Origin: an uncultured Pelagibacteraceae bacterium
GTDB lineage: Bacteria > Pseudomonadota > Alphaproteobacteria > Pelagibacterales > Pelagibacteraceae
Direction: 5' to 3'
Assembly (NCBI GenBank): GCA_902597175.1
Contig: CACJWN010000011.1
Coordinates: forward strand, 1 to 35,020
Length of the DNA stretch: 35,020 nucleotides
Part shown: positions 24,792 through 33,415 of the stretch, one piece after another
How the letters are laid out: every line of letters begins with the position of its first letter
How positions within the stretch are numbered: position 1 is the first letter of the stretch
Notes under the pieces: model-generated
The model's database searches: none
Seen by the model: only the letters and a program-made list of their open reading frames with translations
Told to the model about the DNA's origin: nothing
Position numbers and translations under genes: made by a program

Positions 24792-25970
24792 ATGATCCAG
24801 TACATTACAAAACCCTTTAAATATTTTTTTAAGCTAGAAGCTGCTTCAGGATTAGTTCTTTTATTTGCTGCGATACTAGCCCTTATTATCAGTAACGGTA
24901 ATTTAAGTGAGTATTATTTTTCTACTCTGGAAAAATACATTATTCTTGGTACTAAAGAATTCGGACTTAAGCTAAGTGTTCTTCATTGGATAAATGATGT
25001 CTTAATGGCTATATTTTTCTTTTTTGTTTCCCTTGAAATTAAAAGAGAATTTATTCAAGGCGAATTATCAAATCCGAAGCAAGCTATGTTACCAATTATA
25101 GGAGCTGTTGGTGGAATGGCTGTGCCTGCATTATTTTATATCGTTATAAATTATTCTGATAGCACTACTTTAAATGGCTGGGCTATTCCTTCTGCTACGG
25201 ATATTGCGTTTTCATTAGGAGTTTTATCTTTATTAGGAAAAAGAGTGCCTATATCTTTAAAAGTTTTTTTAACTGCTTTAGCCATAATTGATGATTTAGG
25301 TGCAATAGTCATAATAGCTTTTTTTTACTCTGGTAACATTGAAATTAAATATTTAATTTTAATGCTATTTTCATTAATTGTTTTAATATGTCTTAATAAA
25401 TTTCGAATAAGAAGTTTTATCCCATTTCTAATAATTGGAATTTTTTTATGGGACTTTACTCATCAGTCAGGAATACATGCTACTATTGCTGGAGTTTTAT
25501 TAGCACTAACAATTCCTCATAATACAAAAAATAGTAAACAATCTATGTTGCTTAAATTAGAGCATGCACTATCACCATATGTTGCTTTTGGCATAATGCC
25601 AATTTTTGCATTTGCCAACGCAGGTGTTTCTCTTGAGGGTTTAACTTTTGCAACACTATTAAATCCAGTCCCACTAGGGATTGTTTTAGGTTTATTTTTT
25701 GGAAAACAAATCGGCGTATTCGCTCTCTCATATATTTCTGTTAAACTTAAATTAGCAGATAAACCCACAGGTTCAACTTGGACAGCTTTTTATGCTGTAT
25801 CGATTTTAACAGGTATTGGTTTTACAATGAGTTTATTTGTTGGAAACTTAGCTTTTGCAAATAATTTAGAATATATGGATGGAGTAAAAATTGGCGTTTT
25901 AACTGGTTCACTACTTTCAACATTATTTGGATATTTCTTATTGCTTTTTGCATCAAAGAAAAATGATTAA
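24792..25970 (+). CDS. nhaA: Na+/H+ antiporter NhaA
   Basis: Electrogenic inner-membrane antiporter that expels sodium in exchange for protons. At 392 residues with about twelve helices it matches NhaA. Key features are EAASGLVLLFAAILALIISN near the N-terminus, NDVLMAIFFFFVSLEIKREF, SATDIAFSLGVLSLLG with Asp137, the ion-binding pair Asp167-Asp168 in LAIIDDLGAI, and GFTMSLFVGNLAF near the end. A sodium antiporter fits a marine organism. It is divergent from tRNA-Pro and overlaps the next gene by 8 nt. Confidence 0.96.
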   Translation: MIQYITKPFKYFFKLEAASGLVLLFAAILALIISNGNLSEYYFSTLEKYIILGTKEFGLKLSVLHWINDVLMAIFFFFVSLEIKREFIQGELSNPKQAMLPIIGAVGGMAVPALFYIVINYSDSTTLNGWAIPSATDIAFSLGVLSLLGKRVPISLKVFLTALAIIDDLGAIVIIAFFYSGNIEIKYLILMLFSLIVLICLNKFRIRSFIPFLIIGIFLWDFTHQSGIHATIAGVLLALTIPHNTKNSKQSMLLKLEHALSPYVAFGIMPIFAFANAGVSLEGLTFATLLNPVPLGIVLGLFFGKQIGVFALSYISVKLKLADKPTGSTWTAFYAVSILTGIGFTMSLFVGNLAFANNLEYMDGVKIGVLTGSLLSTLFGYFLLLFASKKND

Positions 25971-26364
25971 CGAAGATGTTTTTAAATTAGCCTCTAACAC
26001 TGCCAATGTTGGTCTAAAAAATAGGTACTCTCATAAGTCATCTCTTAAAAATACGAGCTGTGGTGACAAAATAACTGTTGAAATAATCGCAGATGAGAAA
26101 AAGATTCATTCAATGAAATATGAAACTGAGTCTTGCTTGTATTGTGAAGCTTCAGCAAGTCTACTATCTCAAAGAATAAAGAATATGAATCTAAAAGATT
26201 TTAAGAAAGATTTAATTATATTAAAAAAGATATCTAATCAAAAAAATATTACGTTCCCTAAAAAATTCTCTGATTTTAAAAAATTGCTTAATAGCGACAA
26301 TTTAAATAGATTTAAATGTATATTTTTGCCAATCGATGCAGTATTAAAAGCATTAAAATTATGA
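25963..26364 (+). CDS. IscU/SufU-like iron-sulfur cluster scaffold protein
   Basis: 133-residue NifU_N-type protein that would hold a nascent Fe-S cluster. The start at 25963 (MINEDVFK) is chosen because upstream in-frame codons lie inside nhaA in another frame. Ligand candidates: Cys33 with Asp35 in NTSCGDKITVE, Cys58 and Cys61 in TESCLYCEASASLL, and Cys119 in RFKCIFLPIDAVLKAL; the first, second and last match the three scaffold cysteines of IscU/SufU. The extra CxxC cysteine is slightly unusual. It is not next to a suf or isc operon. It overlaps nhaA by 8 nt and the peroxidase gene by ATGA. Confidence 0.85.
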   Translation: MINEDVFKLASNTANVGLKNRYSHKSSLKNTSCGDKITVEIIADEKKIHSMKYETESCLYCEASASLLSQRIKNMNLKDFKKDLIILKKISNQKNITFPKKFSDFKKLLNSDNLNRFKCIFLPIDAVLKALKL

Positions 26365-26897
26365 AAAAAATATTAATTATTTTATTTATGTTTAGTTTTT
26401 TTTCAAAAGTTATAGCTGGGAATAATGGTACTGCTTATGATTATGAGTTTAATAGCATAGATGGAGACTTAATCAAACTAAGCCAGTATAGAGGAAAAGT
26501 AATTGTAGTAGTGAATGTTGCGAGCAGATGTGGTTACACACCTCAATATGAAGATCTTCAAAAATTGTGGTCTGAATATAAAAGTAAAGATTTAGTTATT
26601 TTAGGAATTCCTACTAATAACTTTAGACAAGAACCTGGTAATAATAAAGAAATTAAAAACTTTTGTGAAACAAATTTTGGAATTACTTTTCCAATGACAG
26701 AAAAGATTAATGTAATAGGAAATAATGCACATCCATTTTATAAATGGGCAAAAAAAAACTATGGTATTGGAGCGATACCGAAGTGGAATTTCCATAAAAT
26801 TATTATTGGAAAAGATGGAAAAGTCGCAGAAACATTCTCCTCTATAACAAATCCATCATCTAAAAAATTCATCAAAGTAATCGAAAACTTGATTTAA
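26361..26897 (+). CDS. glutathione peroxidase family protein, probably exported
   Basis: Thiol peroxidase of the GPx family (BtuE/GpxA-like). The start at 26361 gives a signal peptide (MKKILIILFMF..., cleavage after VIA at residue 19), so a periplasmic location is likely. The active-site Cys57 lies in NVASRCGYTPQYEDLQ, and Trp142-Asn143 in PKWNF. The usual Gln of the tetrad (in NQF) is Asn here, in PTNNFRQEPG. Length 178 is normal for a GPx plus signal. The start overlaps the scaffold gene stop (ATGA); the stop shares TTAA with the convergent hydrolase gene. Confidence 0.9.
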   Translation: MKKILIILFMFSFFSKVIAGNNGTAYDYEFNSIDGDLIKLSQYRGKVIVVVNVASRCGYTPQYEDLQKLWSEYKSKDLVILGIPTNNFRQEPGNNKEIKNFCETNFGITFPMTEKINVIGNNAHPFYKWAKKNYGIGAIPKWNFHKIIIGKDGKVAETFSSITNPSSKKFIKVIENLI

Positions 26898-27661
26898 CTG
26901 GTAAAACTTAATCCATCATACGCAGGAATTATATTTTTTGGTAACTTTTTTTTTAATTTAAAGTAATCTAAATCTGTATGTAAATTAGTTAGTATAGCTT
27001 TTTTAGGTTTGGTTATATTTATTAAATTTAAAGCTTCATCCAGATTAAAGTGAGATGGATGCTTATCAATTTTAAGACAATCTAATACTAAATAATTAAG
27101 ATTTTTGAGATGCTTTATATTTTTCAAAGATACGTTATTACAATCACTTATATACGCAATTTTATCTATCACATAACCAGTTGATTTTATTAATCCATGA
27201 GTAACTTGAAAAGGTTTAATGACTAATTTTGCATTATTTTTTTGTATAGAAAAACTTTTATCTATTATATTTGCTTTCATAATCGGCTTATACCCTTGTT
27301 CCTCAAAGAAACAAAATCTGTAAGTTTTTTTTAAAGCTTTGATCGTTCTTCGACTGCCATATATAGGTATCTTTGATTTATTTTTCCAATAAAATGGTCT
27401 CATTTCAAATATACCAGCTGTTTGATCTGCGTGTTCATGAGTGTAAATAATTGCGTCAAGATTTTTAATTTTATTTTTTAAAAATTGATATTTTACATCT
27501 GGTGAAGTATCTATACACACAGATAAATTTCCTTTTTTAATATGAGCACAACATCTAGTCCTTAAATTTTTTGGGCTTTGTTTAAGATTTCCACTGTAAT
27601 TAGTTATCCATGGAGATCCAAGTGAACTTCCACAGCCTAAAATTGTAAATTTACTTTTCAA
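26894..27661 (-). CDS. MBL-fold hydrolase (PhnP-like)
   Basis: 255-residue metallo-beta-lactamase-fold hydrolase. The N-terminus FTILGCGSSLGSPW and TRCCAH are typical of the PhnP/phosphoribosyl cyclic phosphodiesterase-like subgroup. The metal site is THEHADQ (the usual final His is Gln, a variant known in this subgroup), with further ligands in VTHG, ISDCNN and NLHTDLDY. It is the last gene of the eight-gene minus-strand cluster, overlapping tatD by 4 nt. A tatD-MBL pair after metG is a common arrangement in alphaproteobacteria; the physiological substrate is unknown. Confidence 0.85.
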   Translation of the reverse strand: MKSKFTILGCGSSLGSPWITNYSGNLKQSPKNLRTRCCAHIKKGNLSVCIDTSPDVKYQFLKNKIKNLDAIIYTHEHADQTAGIFEMRPFYWKNKSKIPIYGSRRTIKALKKTYRFCFFEEQGYKPIMKANIIDKSFSIQKNNAKLVIKPFQVTHGLIKSTGYVIDKIAYISDCNNVSLKNIKHLKNLNYLVLDCLKIDKHPSHFNLDEALNLINITKPKKAILTNLHTDLDYFKLKKKLPKNIIPAYDGLSFTS

Positions 27662-28440
27662 TTTAATTTACCAAATAAATTGAAAAAATTATTAGATGTA
27701 ATTTTTGAAAATTGATCGAATGATATATTTTTGATTTTAGATAAAAATTTTACTGTATGTATTATATAACTTGGATCATTTGGTTTACCTCTTAAAGGAA
27801 CGGGAGCAAGATATGGAGCGTCAGTTTCAACTAATATTTTTTCGTTTGGTATATCTCTGAAAGTATTGGCCAAATCTTGGGATTTATTGAATGTAACAAC
27901 TCCGCTAGCAGAAATATAAGCTCCTAGATCTAATAATTTAAAAGCGAATTCCCTTGTTCCGGTAAAACAATGTATAAGGATTTTATTCTCTTTTTTTTGG
28001 GAATATTTTTTCAATATTTGTAAAGTTTCTTTTTCTGCTGATCTTGTGTGAACTATAAGCGGAAGATTTTTTTCTTGTGCAGCTGATATGTGTTCCTCAA
28101 AAGAATTAATTTGATATTTCTTTTCAGAATGATTGTAATAAAAATCTAATCCTGTTTCACCAACACCAATAATTTTTTTGTTACGATTGACTTTATTAAT
28201 TATGTCAGCACTTTTAATATGTTGATGTGACTTAGCTTCATGAGGGTGAATTCCATAAGTACCGTAAACACTTTTATAATTATCTACTATCTTAAGTATT
28301 TGCTCGAAACTTTTATCTTCTGTCGATATAGTAAGCATGTATTTAATACCACCTTTATTTGCCCTATTAATTGTTTCGTTTAAATTATTAGACATAGGTT
28401 CGTAGGTCAGATGGCAATGTGAATCAATTATCATTTTCAA
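27658..28440 (-). CDS. TatD family metal-dependent hydrolase/DNase
   Basis: TIM-barrel metallohydrolase of the TatD/YcfH family, with DNase activity in characterised members. Metal ligands are visible: His8 and His10 in IDSHCHLTY, Glu in GVGETGLDFYY, His in LIVHTRSA, His in LIHCFTG and Asp in LVETDAPYL. Length 260 is typical. The start may be Met1 at 28440 or Met3 at 28434; either overlaps the 3' end of metG. Between metG and the MBL gene, as in many bacteria where ycfH follows metG/holB. Confidence 0.93.
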   Translation of the reverse strand: MKMIIDSHCHLTYEPMSNNLNETINRANKGGIKYMLTISTEDKSFEQILKIVDNYKSVYGTYGIHPHEAKSHQHIKSADIINKVNRNKKIIGVGETGLDFYYNHSEKKYQINSFEEHISAAQEKNLPLIVHTRSAEKETLQILKKYSQKKENKILIHCFTGTREFAFKLLDLGAYISASGVVTFNKSQDLANTFRDIPNEKILVETDAPYLAPVPLRGKPNDPSYIIHTVKFLSKIKNISFDQFSKITSNNFFNLFGKLN

Positions 28441-29965
28441 TCTTTTTAAACAAAATATCTAAATTTTTTAATTCTAAATTATAGTCAACAATGTCATTTT
28501 TTTTAATATTTTCAATTGAGATATCCTTATCAGATAAATTAATTGTATCTAAAACTTTTTTAGTAGAAACCGGTATAATTGGGTTTAAAAGAATAGAAAT
28601 ATTTTTTATTTGTTCAGAAATTGTATAAAGTATTGCATTCATCCTTTCGGGATTTTTCGTTTTTAAAGCCCAGGGTTCAGAGTCATTAAAATACTTGTTT
28701 GCTTCAAACGAAAAATTTACTACCATTTTAATATATTCATTTAGATTTTGATTATTTATATAATCAATAAGTTTAGGAAGATTATTCTTAATATTTTGGA
28801 TTAATTTAATATCACTTTCGCTTAATTTGCTCTTTTTTGGTATTTTGTTATTACAATTTTTTTTTATGAAAGAAAAAACTCTTTGACATAAATTGCCATA
28901 ATTATTTGCTAAATCATTGTTTATACAATTTTTAAGATTTTCCATTGAAATACTTCCGTCATTTCCTAAAGAAACTTCTTTTATTAAGTAATATCTTAGC
29001 TGATCAATTCCATAATCTTTAATTACTTTAATTGGATCTAAAATATTTCCAAGAGATTTAGACATTTTTTTATCATCAGAAAGAATCCATCCGTGTCCAA
29101 AGACTCGTTTTGGTAATGGTAGTTTTGCTGCAAGCAAAAAAGCTGGCCAGTATACCGCATGAAATCTCAAAATATCTTTACCAATTATGTGAACATCAGC
29201 AGGCCAAAAAGATTTATATTTATCATCAGCAATATTCGGAAAATCAAGTGCACTCAAATAATTAGTTAGTGCATCCAACCAAACATAAATGATATGATTT
29301 TTATTTCCAGGAACTGGTATTCCCCATGAAAAAGATGTTCGGCTTATTGATAGATCCTTTAATCCTTTCTCGACAAACTTCACTACTTCATTTTTTCTTG
29401 ATTTTGGTAAAATAAAATCTTCATTTTTTTTATAATGTTCTAATAATCTACTTTGAAATGCAGATAATTTAAAAAAGTAAGACTCTTCTTCTACCCATTC
29501 AACTGGTGATCCAGAACTTTTAGATATTTTTTTTCCATTTTTTTCCTCAATCTCATCTTTATCATAATAAGCTTCATCAGAGACTGAATACCATCCACTG
29601 TATTTATCTAGATAAATATCACCTGACTTAGTTAATCTATTCCATATTTCATTTACTGACTTAAAATGTCTAGGTTCGGTAGTTCTTATAAAATCATTAT
29701 TTGATAAATTTAGTATTTTTGTTAATGATCGAAAAGTTTCAGAAATTTCATCACAAAAGTTTTTTGGGTCTTTTTTATTTTTATCTGCTTCTTTCTGAAT
29801 TTTCTGACCATGTTCATCGGTTCCGGTTAAAAATAAAACCTTATAACCCTCCAATCTTTTAAATCTTGCAAATATATCTGCTACTATACTGGAATATGCG
29901 TGACCCATATGAGGTTTTCCAGACGGATAATATATAGGTGTTGTGATATAATAATTTTTATTCAT
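28424..29965 (-). CDS. metG: methionyl-tRNA synthetase
   Basis: Charges tRNA-Met. Class I synthetase with the HIGH-type motif in KPHMGH (His19-His22), LTGTDEHGQKIQ, WLDALTNYLSAL, HIIGKDILRFH and KMSKS in DDKKMSKSLGN. At 513 residues it is a short form: anticodon-binding domain present, but no C-terminal tRNA-binding (EMAP-like) domain. No zinc-knuckle Cys cluster is seen. It overlaps holB by 8 nt and tatD by up to 17 nt. Confidence 0.97.
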   Translation of the reverse strand: MNKNYYITTPIYYPSGKPHMGHAYSSIVADIFARFKRLEGYKVLFLTGTDEHGQKIQKEADKNKKDPKNFCDEISETFRSLTKILNLSNNDFIRTTEPRHFKSVNEIWNRLTKSGDIYLDKYSGWYSVSDEAYYDKDEIEEKNGKKISKSSGSPVEWVEEESYFFKLSAFQSRLLEHYKKNEDFILPKSRKNEVVKFVEKGLKDLSISRTSFSWGIPVPGNKNHIIYVWLDALTNYLSALDFPNIADDKYKSFWPADVHIIGKDILRFHAVYWPAFLLAAKLPLPKRVFGHGWILSDDKKMSKSLGNILDPIKVIKDYGIDQLRYYLIKEVSLGNDGSISMENLKNCINNDLANNYGNLCQRVFSFIKKNCNNKIPKKSKLSESDIKLIQNIKNNLPKLIDYINNQNLNEYIKMVVNFSFEANKYFNDSEPWALKTKNPERMNAILYTISEQIKNISILLNPIIPVSTKKVLDTINLSDKDISIENIKKNDIVDYNLELKNLDILFKKIENDN

Positions 29966-30890
29966 TAAAAAATCTATTTTCTATAGATCTAAGCAATGTA
30001 CCCTGACTCAAGTTGAATACAAAAAAATCATTAATATTATTTAGTAAAAATTTTCTATCCTCAATAAATTTCATTTTAGTCATATTTTGATTTTCTTTTT
30101 TTATTTTTAAGTAATATTCTGAACAAAATAATAATAAGTCCTTAAAAAACAAATTTTTACTTTTTTTATAAAGATCTAAAATAGTTTTAAAAGTTTTTAA
30201 AATATTTTCTTTTATATTTATGCTATTTTCGTTTAAAATAATGTTAAATTTTAAAAAATTACCCGGGCTAATCATAATTTTATCTTGGTCAATAATAATA
30301 TCTTGATTATGTGTTTGCATTAAATAGTTTGTAATCTTATTTATTTGATTAAAATTTAAAGTAATTTTAAATTCTAAACATCGTGATTTGAGAGTATCAA
30401 TCAAAGGCATTGTTCTATTATTAATCAATAGGAAATAATCATTTTCATTTGGTTCCTCAATAATCTTAAGCAAAGCATTAATTGAATTTGTATTAAAGGT
30501 TTCTACTTCGTCTAATATAATGAAGCGTTTGTCGTTTAAAAGTGGCTTTTTTTGTAATTTGTTTTTAAGAATACGTATTGATTCAATATTTACATTTTTA
30601 AAATCATTACTTTCTAAGTAAATTACATTTGAAATTAGATTTTTAGATAAATTATCAAAAAACATATTTTTATTAACAATTTTTTTTTCTAATAAATTAT
30701 AATTTTCTTTATCAAAATAGCTTATAACTAAATGATTTATCAAAGTGAATTTACCAATACCTTTTTTTCCAGAAAGCAATATTACTTTTGGCAACTTTTG
30801 ATTTGAAAGTAATTTTGAAAGTCTATCAAATTCTAAATCTAAACCATAAAGCTGAGTCGAATGTCTTGGATTTATATTTTCGAATAACAT
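29958..30890 (-). CDS. holB: DNA polymerase III delta' subunit
   Basis: Clamp-loader subunit. AAA+ fold with Walker A-like LLSGKKGIGKFTL (residues about 38-50), ILDEVETFNTNSINALLKIIEEP (Walker B and arginine-containing region) and FLLINN. Length 310 is usual. No four-Cys zinc module, unlike E. coli delta', is visible. The C-terminal collar domain is highly divergent. Its neighbours tmk (upstream, one-base overlap) and metG match the conserved tmk-holB order, which makes the call secure despite weak conservation. Confidence 0.92.
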   Translation of the reverse strand: MLFENINPRHSTQLYGLDLEFDRLSKLLSNQKLPKVILLSGKKGIGKFTLINHLVISYFDKENYNLLEKKIVNKNMFFDNLSKNLISNVIYLESNDFKNVNIESIRILKNKLQKKPLLNDKRFIILDEVETFNTNSINALLKIIEEPNENDYFLLINNRTMPLIDTLKSRCLEFKITLNFNQINKITNYLMQTHNQDIIIDQDKIMISPGNFLKFNIILNENSINIKENILKTFKTILDLYKKSKNLFFKDLLLFCSEYYLKIKKENQNMTKMKFIEDRKFLLNNINDFFVFNLSQGTLLRSIENRFFNE

Positions 30891-31540
30891 TATTTTATTT
30901 TAAGGTATTTAGAAGTTATATTAAATATCTTGTTTTCTAGTGAATTATCATTTTTTGATGAGTCTAAAATAAAATAATGTTTTTTGCCTTTTGCAATTTT
31001 AATAAAAGATTTCTGTACCTTAGAATAAAATGATTGTGAAAAGTTATCATATCTATTTCTGGTTTTTCTTTTTACCAATCTTTTTTTTGAAGATTTAGAA
31101 GATACTTTTAGGATAAATGTAATATTAGGTTTTAAACCATTTAATATGCTTTTATGAATATTATTTACGAAATTTAAACTTATTTTTTTTCCGTAAACTT
31201 GGTAGGCTAAAGTTGAATCAACAAATCTGTCACAAATTACTACTTTTTTTTTTTGTAATGCAGGAAATATCTTGTTTTTAACATGCTCATTTCGCGCAGC
31301 TAGATAAAGCAACGTGTCTGTATACTTATCAAATTTATCTTTTGAAGATTTATTAAAGTAATCTTTAAGAATAAGATTTCTAATCATCTCAGCACTTTTA
31401 GTGCCTCCTGGTTCTCTAGTTAATATTGAAGGTATCTTTTTTTTTTTTAAAAATCTAAATAATTTTTTACTCTGATAAGACTTCCCGCACCCCTCGACAC
31501 CCTCAAATACAATCAAAAAAGGTTTCTTTTTATACATCAC
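30890..31540 (-). CDS. tmk: thymidylate kinase
   Basis: Phosphorylates dTMP to dTDP. P-loop EGVEGCGKSYQ at residues about 12-22, LTREPGGTKSAEMIR (substrate-binding block), YLAARNEHV and the DR motif in CDRFVDSTLAYQ. Length 216 is typical. The start could be Met1 or Met2. It overlaps the D,D-carboxypeptidase gene by 11 nt and holB by one base. Confidence 0.96.
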   Translation of the reverse strand: MMYKKKPFLIVFEGVEGCGKSYQSKKLFRFLKKKKIPSILTREPGGTKSAEMIRNLILKDYFNKSSKDKFDKYTDTLLYLAARNEHVKNKIFPALQKKKVVICDRFVDSTLAYQVYGKKISLNFVNNIHKSILNGLKPNITFILKVSSKSSKKRLVKRKTRNRYDNFSQSFYSKVQKSFIKIAKGKKHYFILDSSKNDNSLENKIFNITSKYLKIK

Positions 31541-32678
31541 CCCAAATCAAATAATTAATAGAGGCAAGAAGACTTTTAAAAAAATTCACCTTTTTTAAAT
31601 TTTCAGCAGCATATAGTGGCAGGCTCTTAATAAGTTTATCTTTAATCAATATTTCAAGCTGTGCAATTTGATCTCCTTTCTGAATAGGTGCAACAATCGG
31701 ACCATCATATCTTAAAGCTATTTTTAAATTTCGAATATCTTTTTTGTTTATTGTAATATAGTAATCCTCTTTCGTAGTAGCCTGAACTTTTTCTTTTTTA
31801 CCTAACCAAGTATTTAACTCGAAAAGAGATTTATCCTTCTCTGACACTTTATAAGTATTAGAATTTCTAAATCCCCAGTTCAAAAGTTTTAAAGATTCAG
31901 AACTTCTCAATTTTTTAGTAGGAAAACCTGAAACAACTGCGATCAGCCTTCTATCATTCTTCTTCATTGAACTAGCTAAAGAATATTTTTCCACACCTAA
32001 ATATCCAGTTTTTACACCATCAACACCAACATTTTTATAAAGTAATGGATTTCTATTTCCCTGTTTTATAGGATCACCACCTGTTCTATCCCATGTAAAA
32101 GTTTTTTCTTTAAATAATTCATAATAAATTGGATAATTTTCAATTAAATATTTTGACATTATTGCTATATCTCTGACAGTCGAAACATTGTCTGGATCAT
32201 TAATACCAGACGAATTAGTAAAATTAGATGACGTCATACCAATTTCGATGGCTTTCTCATTCATCATTTCAGCAAATTGTTCCTCTGATCCTGCAATACC
32301 TTCAGCTAGAGCTACACAAGCATCATTGCCAGAGGCAATTATGATACCTTTTAATAAATCTTCAACAGAAACTTGATCGTTTACCATAATAAACATCGAG
32401 GAGTAACCGCTTTGAGATAGTCTCCAAGCTTTTTCAGATACTACAAACATGTCATCTAAAGATAATTTGTTTTTTTTCAAAAGATCGAATGCAATTATAG
32501 AAGTCATTATCTTTGTCATCGAAGCTGGGTAAATTTGAGTATCAGGGTCAAACTCATATAAAATTTCATCTGAGTGAAAATCAATTAATATTGCTGTTCT
32601 AGCGTCAACGCTAGGATTAGAATATACCGAGACAGTTAATTTTAAGTAGAAAATTAAAAATAATAAATATTTTTTCAT
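31530..32678 (-). CDS. D-alanyl-D-alanine carboxypeptidase (PBP5/6-type)
   Basis: Periplasmic low-molecular-weight penicillin-binding protein that trims peptidoglycan stem peptides. N-terminal signal peptide (LLFLIFYLKLTVSVYS); serine peptidase S11 motifs SMTK (Ser53-Lys56), SGN (116-118) and KTG (223-225) all present; a C-terminal PBP5-type beta domain follows. No clear amphipathic anchor is recognised at the C-terminus. Sits between an RlpA-like lipoprotein gene (ATGA overlap) and tmk. Symbols dacA, dacC and dacF are all used for such genes, so none is given. Confidence 0.95.
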   Translation of the reverse strand: MKKYLLFLIFYLKLTVSVYSNPSVDARTAILIDFHSDEILYEFDPDTQIYPASMTKIMTSIIAFDLLKKNKLSLDDMFVVSEKAWRLSQSGYSSMFIMVNDQVSVEDLLKGIIIASGNDACVALAEGIAGSEEQFAEMMNEKAIEIGMTSSNFTNSSGINDPDNVSTVRDIAIMSKYLIENYPIYYELFKEKTFTWDRTGGDPIKQGNRNPLLYKNVGVDGVKTGYLGVEKYSLASSMKKNDRRLIAVVSGFPTKKLRSSESLKLLNWGFRNSNTYKVSEKDKSLFELNTWLGKKEKVQATTKEDYYITINKKDIRNLKIALRYDGPIVAPIQKGDQIAQLEILIKDKLIKSLPLYAAENLKKVNFFKSLLASINYLIWGDV

Positions 32679-33415
32679 TTTTTGTTTATTGTTATATCTA
32701 AATCTTCAAACCCAAAATTCATTAATTTAGTGTAATCATTTTTAACTAAGTTTATACTATTATAAGGACCTGATAATAAATTTATTTTTTTATTACTTTT
32801 TTGTACTATTTTCAATTTATTTTTATCATAATTGGGTATTTCTGATAAAATTCTTTCCTTCGAATAAATCGCTGCGTCTTTTGAATAAAATGAAGCAATT
32901 TGTATATAAATTTTACTTTCAGTTTTTTTCTTTATTATATTCTTGTTTTTTGAAATATTAGATATTTTTACAGAAGTAACTGGTGCATTAGTTGAAATTT
33001 TTTTCTCTTCATTAAAAATTTTTGCCTTTTTAGCCACAAATGATTTATTTTTTTTTATTTCAGTGATTTCAATTAAGGGTAATTTTTTATCTAAATTAAT
33101 CTCATTAGCTACGGAATTAGATATTGAGACTTTATAAAAATCTGGATATTTGCCACTAATTGAATTTTTTAAAATTAAATAATCTTTTGTTTCTGAATTA
33201 ATAATTTTCATCAATGTATTTGGTCTTAAATACTTATTAAATGCTCTTTGTTTTGAGTTATCATTTACTGACTTAGAAGATTTTTCTTTGGTTTTTTCCT
33301 CTTCCGTAATGTAGGCAAAGCCTTTTGAATAATAAGGCTCTCTCTTGTCAAGTTTTGTATAATTTGAACTACAAGAAAAAAGTAAAAGAGATAGAATGAT
33401 TATTTTAAATTTCAT
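32675..33415 (-). CDS. lipoprotein with degenerate RlpA-like barrel and SPOR domain
   Basis: 246 residues. Signal II peptide with lipobox LLFSC (Cys15), a Lys-rich linker, a central segment (about 60-135) aligning by eye with the double-psi barrel of RlpA (LRPNTLMKIINSET, PLIEITEI), and a C-terminal SPOR domain (about 168-243, YIQIASFYSKDAAIYSK, VNLLSGPYNS-like) that would bind denuded septal glycan. The conserved NDRGPF-type catalytic patch of RlpA is replaced by KNSISGKY, so lytic activity is doubtful. It lies between mltB and the carboxypeptidase, an RlpA-Dac order common in alphaproteobacteria. Confidence 0.75.
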   Translation of the reverse strand: MKFKIIILSLLLFSCSSNYTKLDKREPYYSKGFAYITEEEKTKEKSSKSVNDNSKQRAFNKYLRPNTLMKIINSETKDYLILKNSISGKYPDFYKVSISNSVANEINLDKKLPLIEITEIKKNKSFVAKKAKIFNEEKKISTNAPVTSVKISNISKNKNIIKKKTESKIYIQIASFYSKDAAIYSKERILSEIPNYDKNKLKIVQKSNKKINLLSGPYNSINLVKNDYTKLMNFGFEDLDITINKK

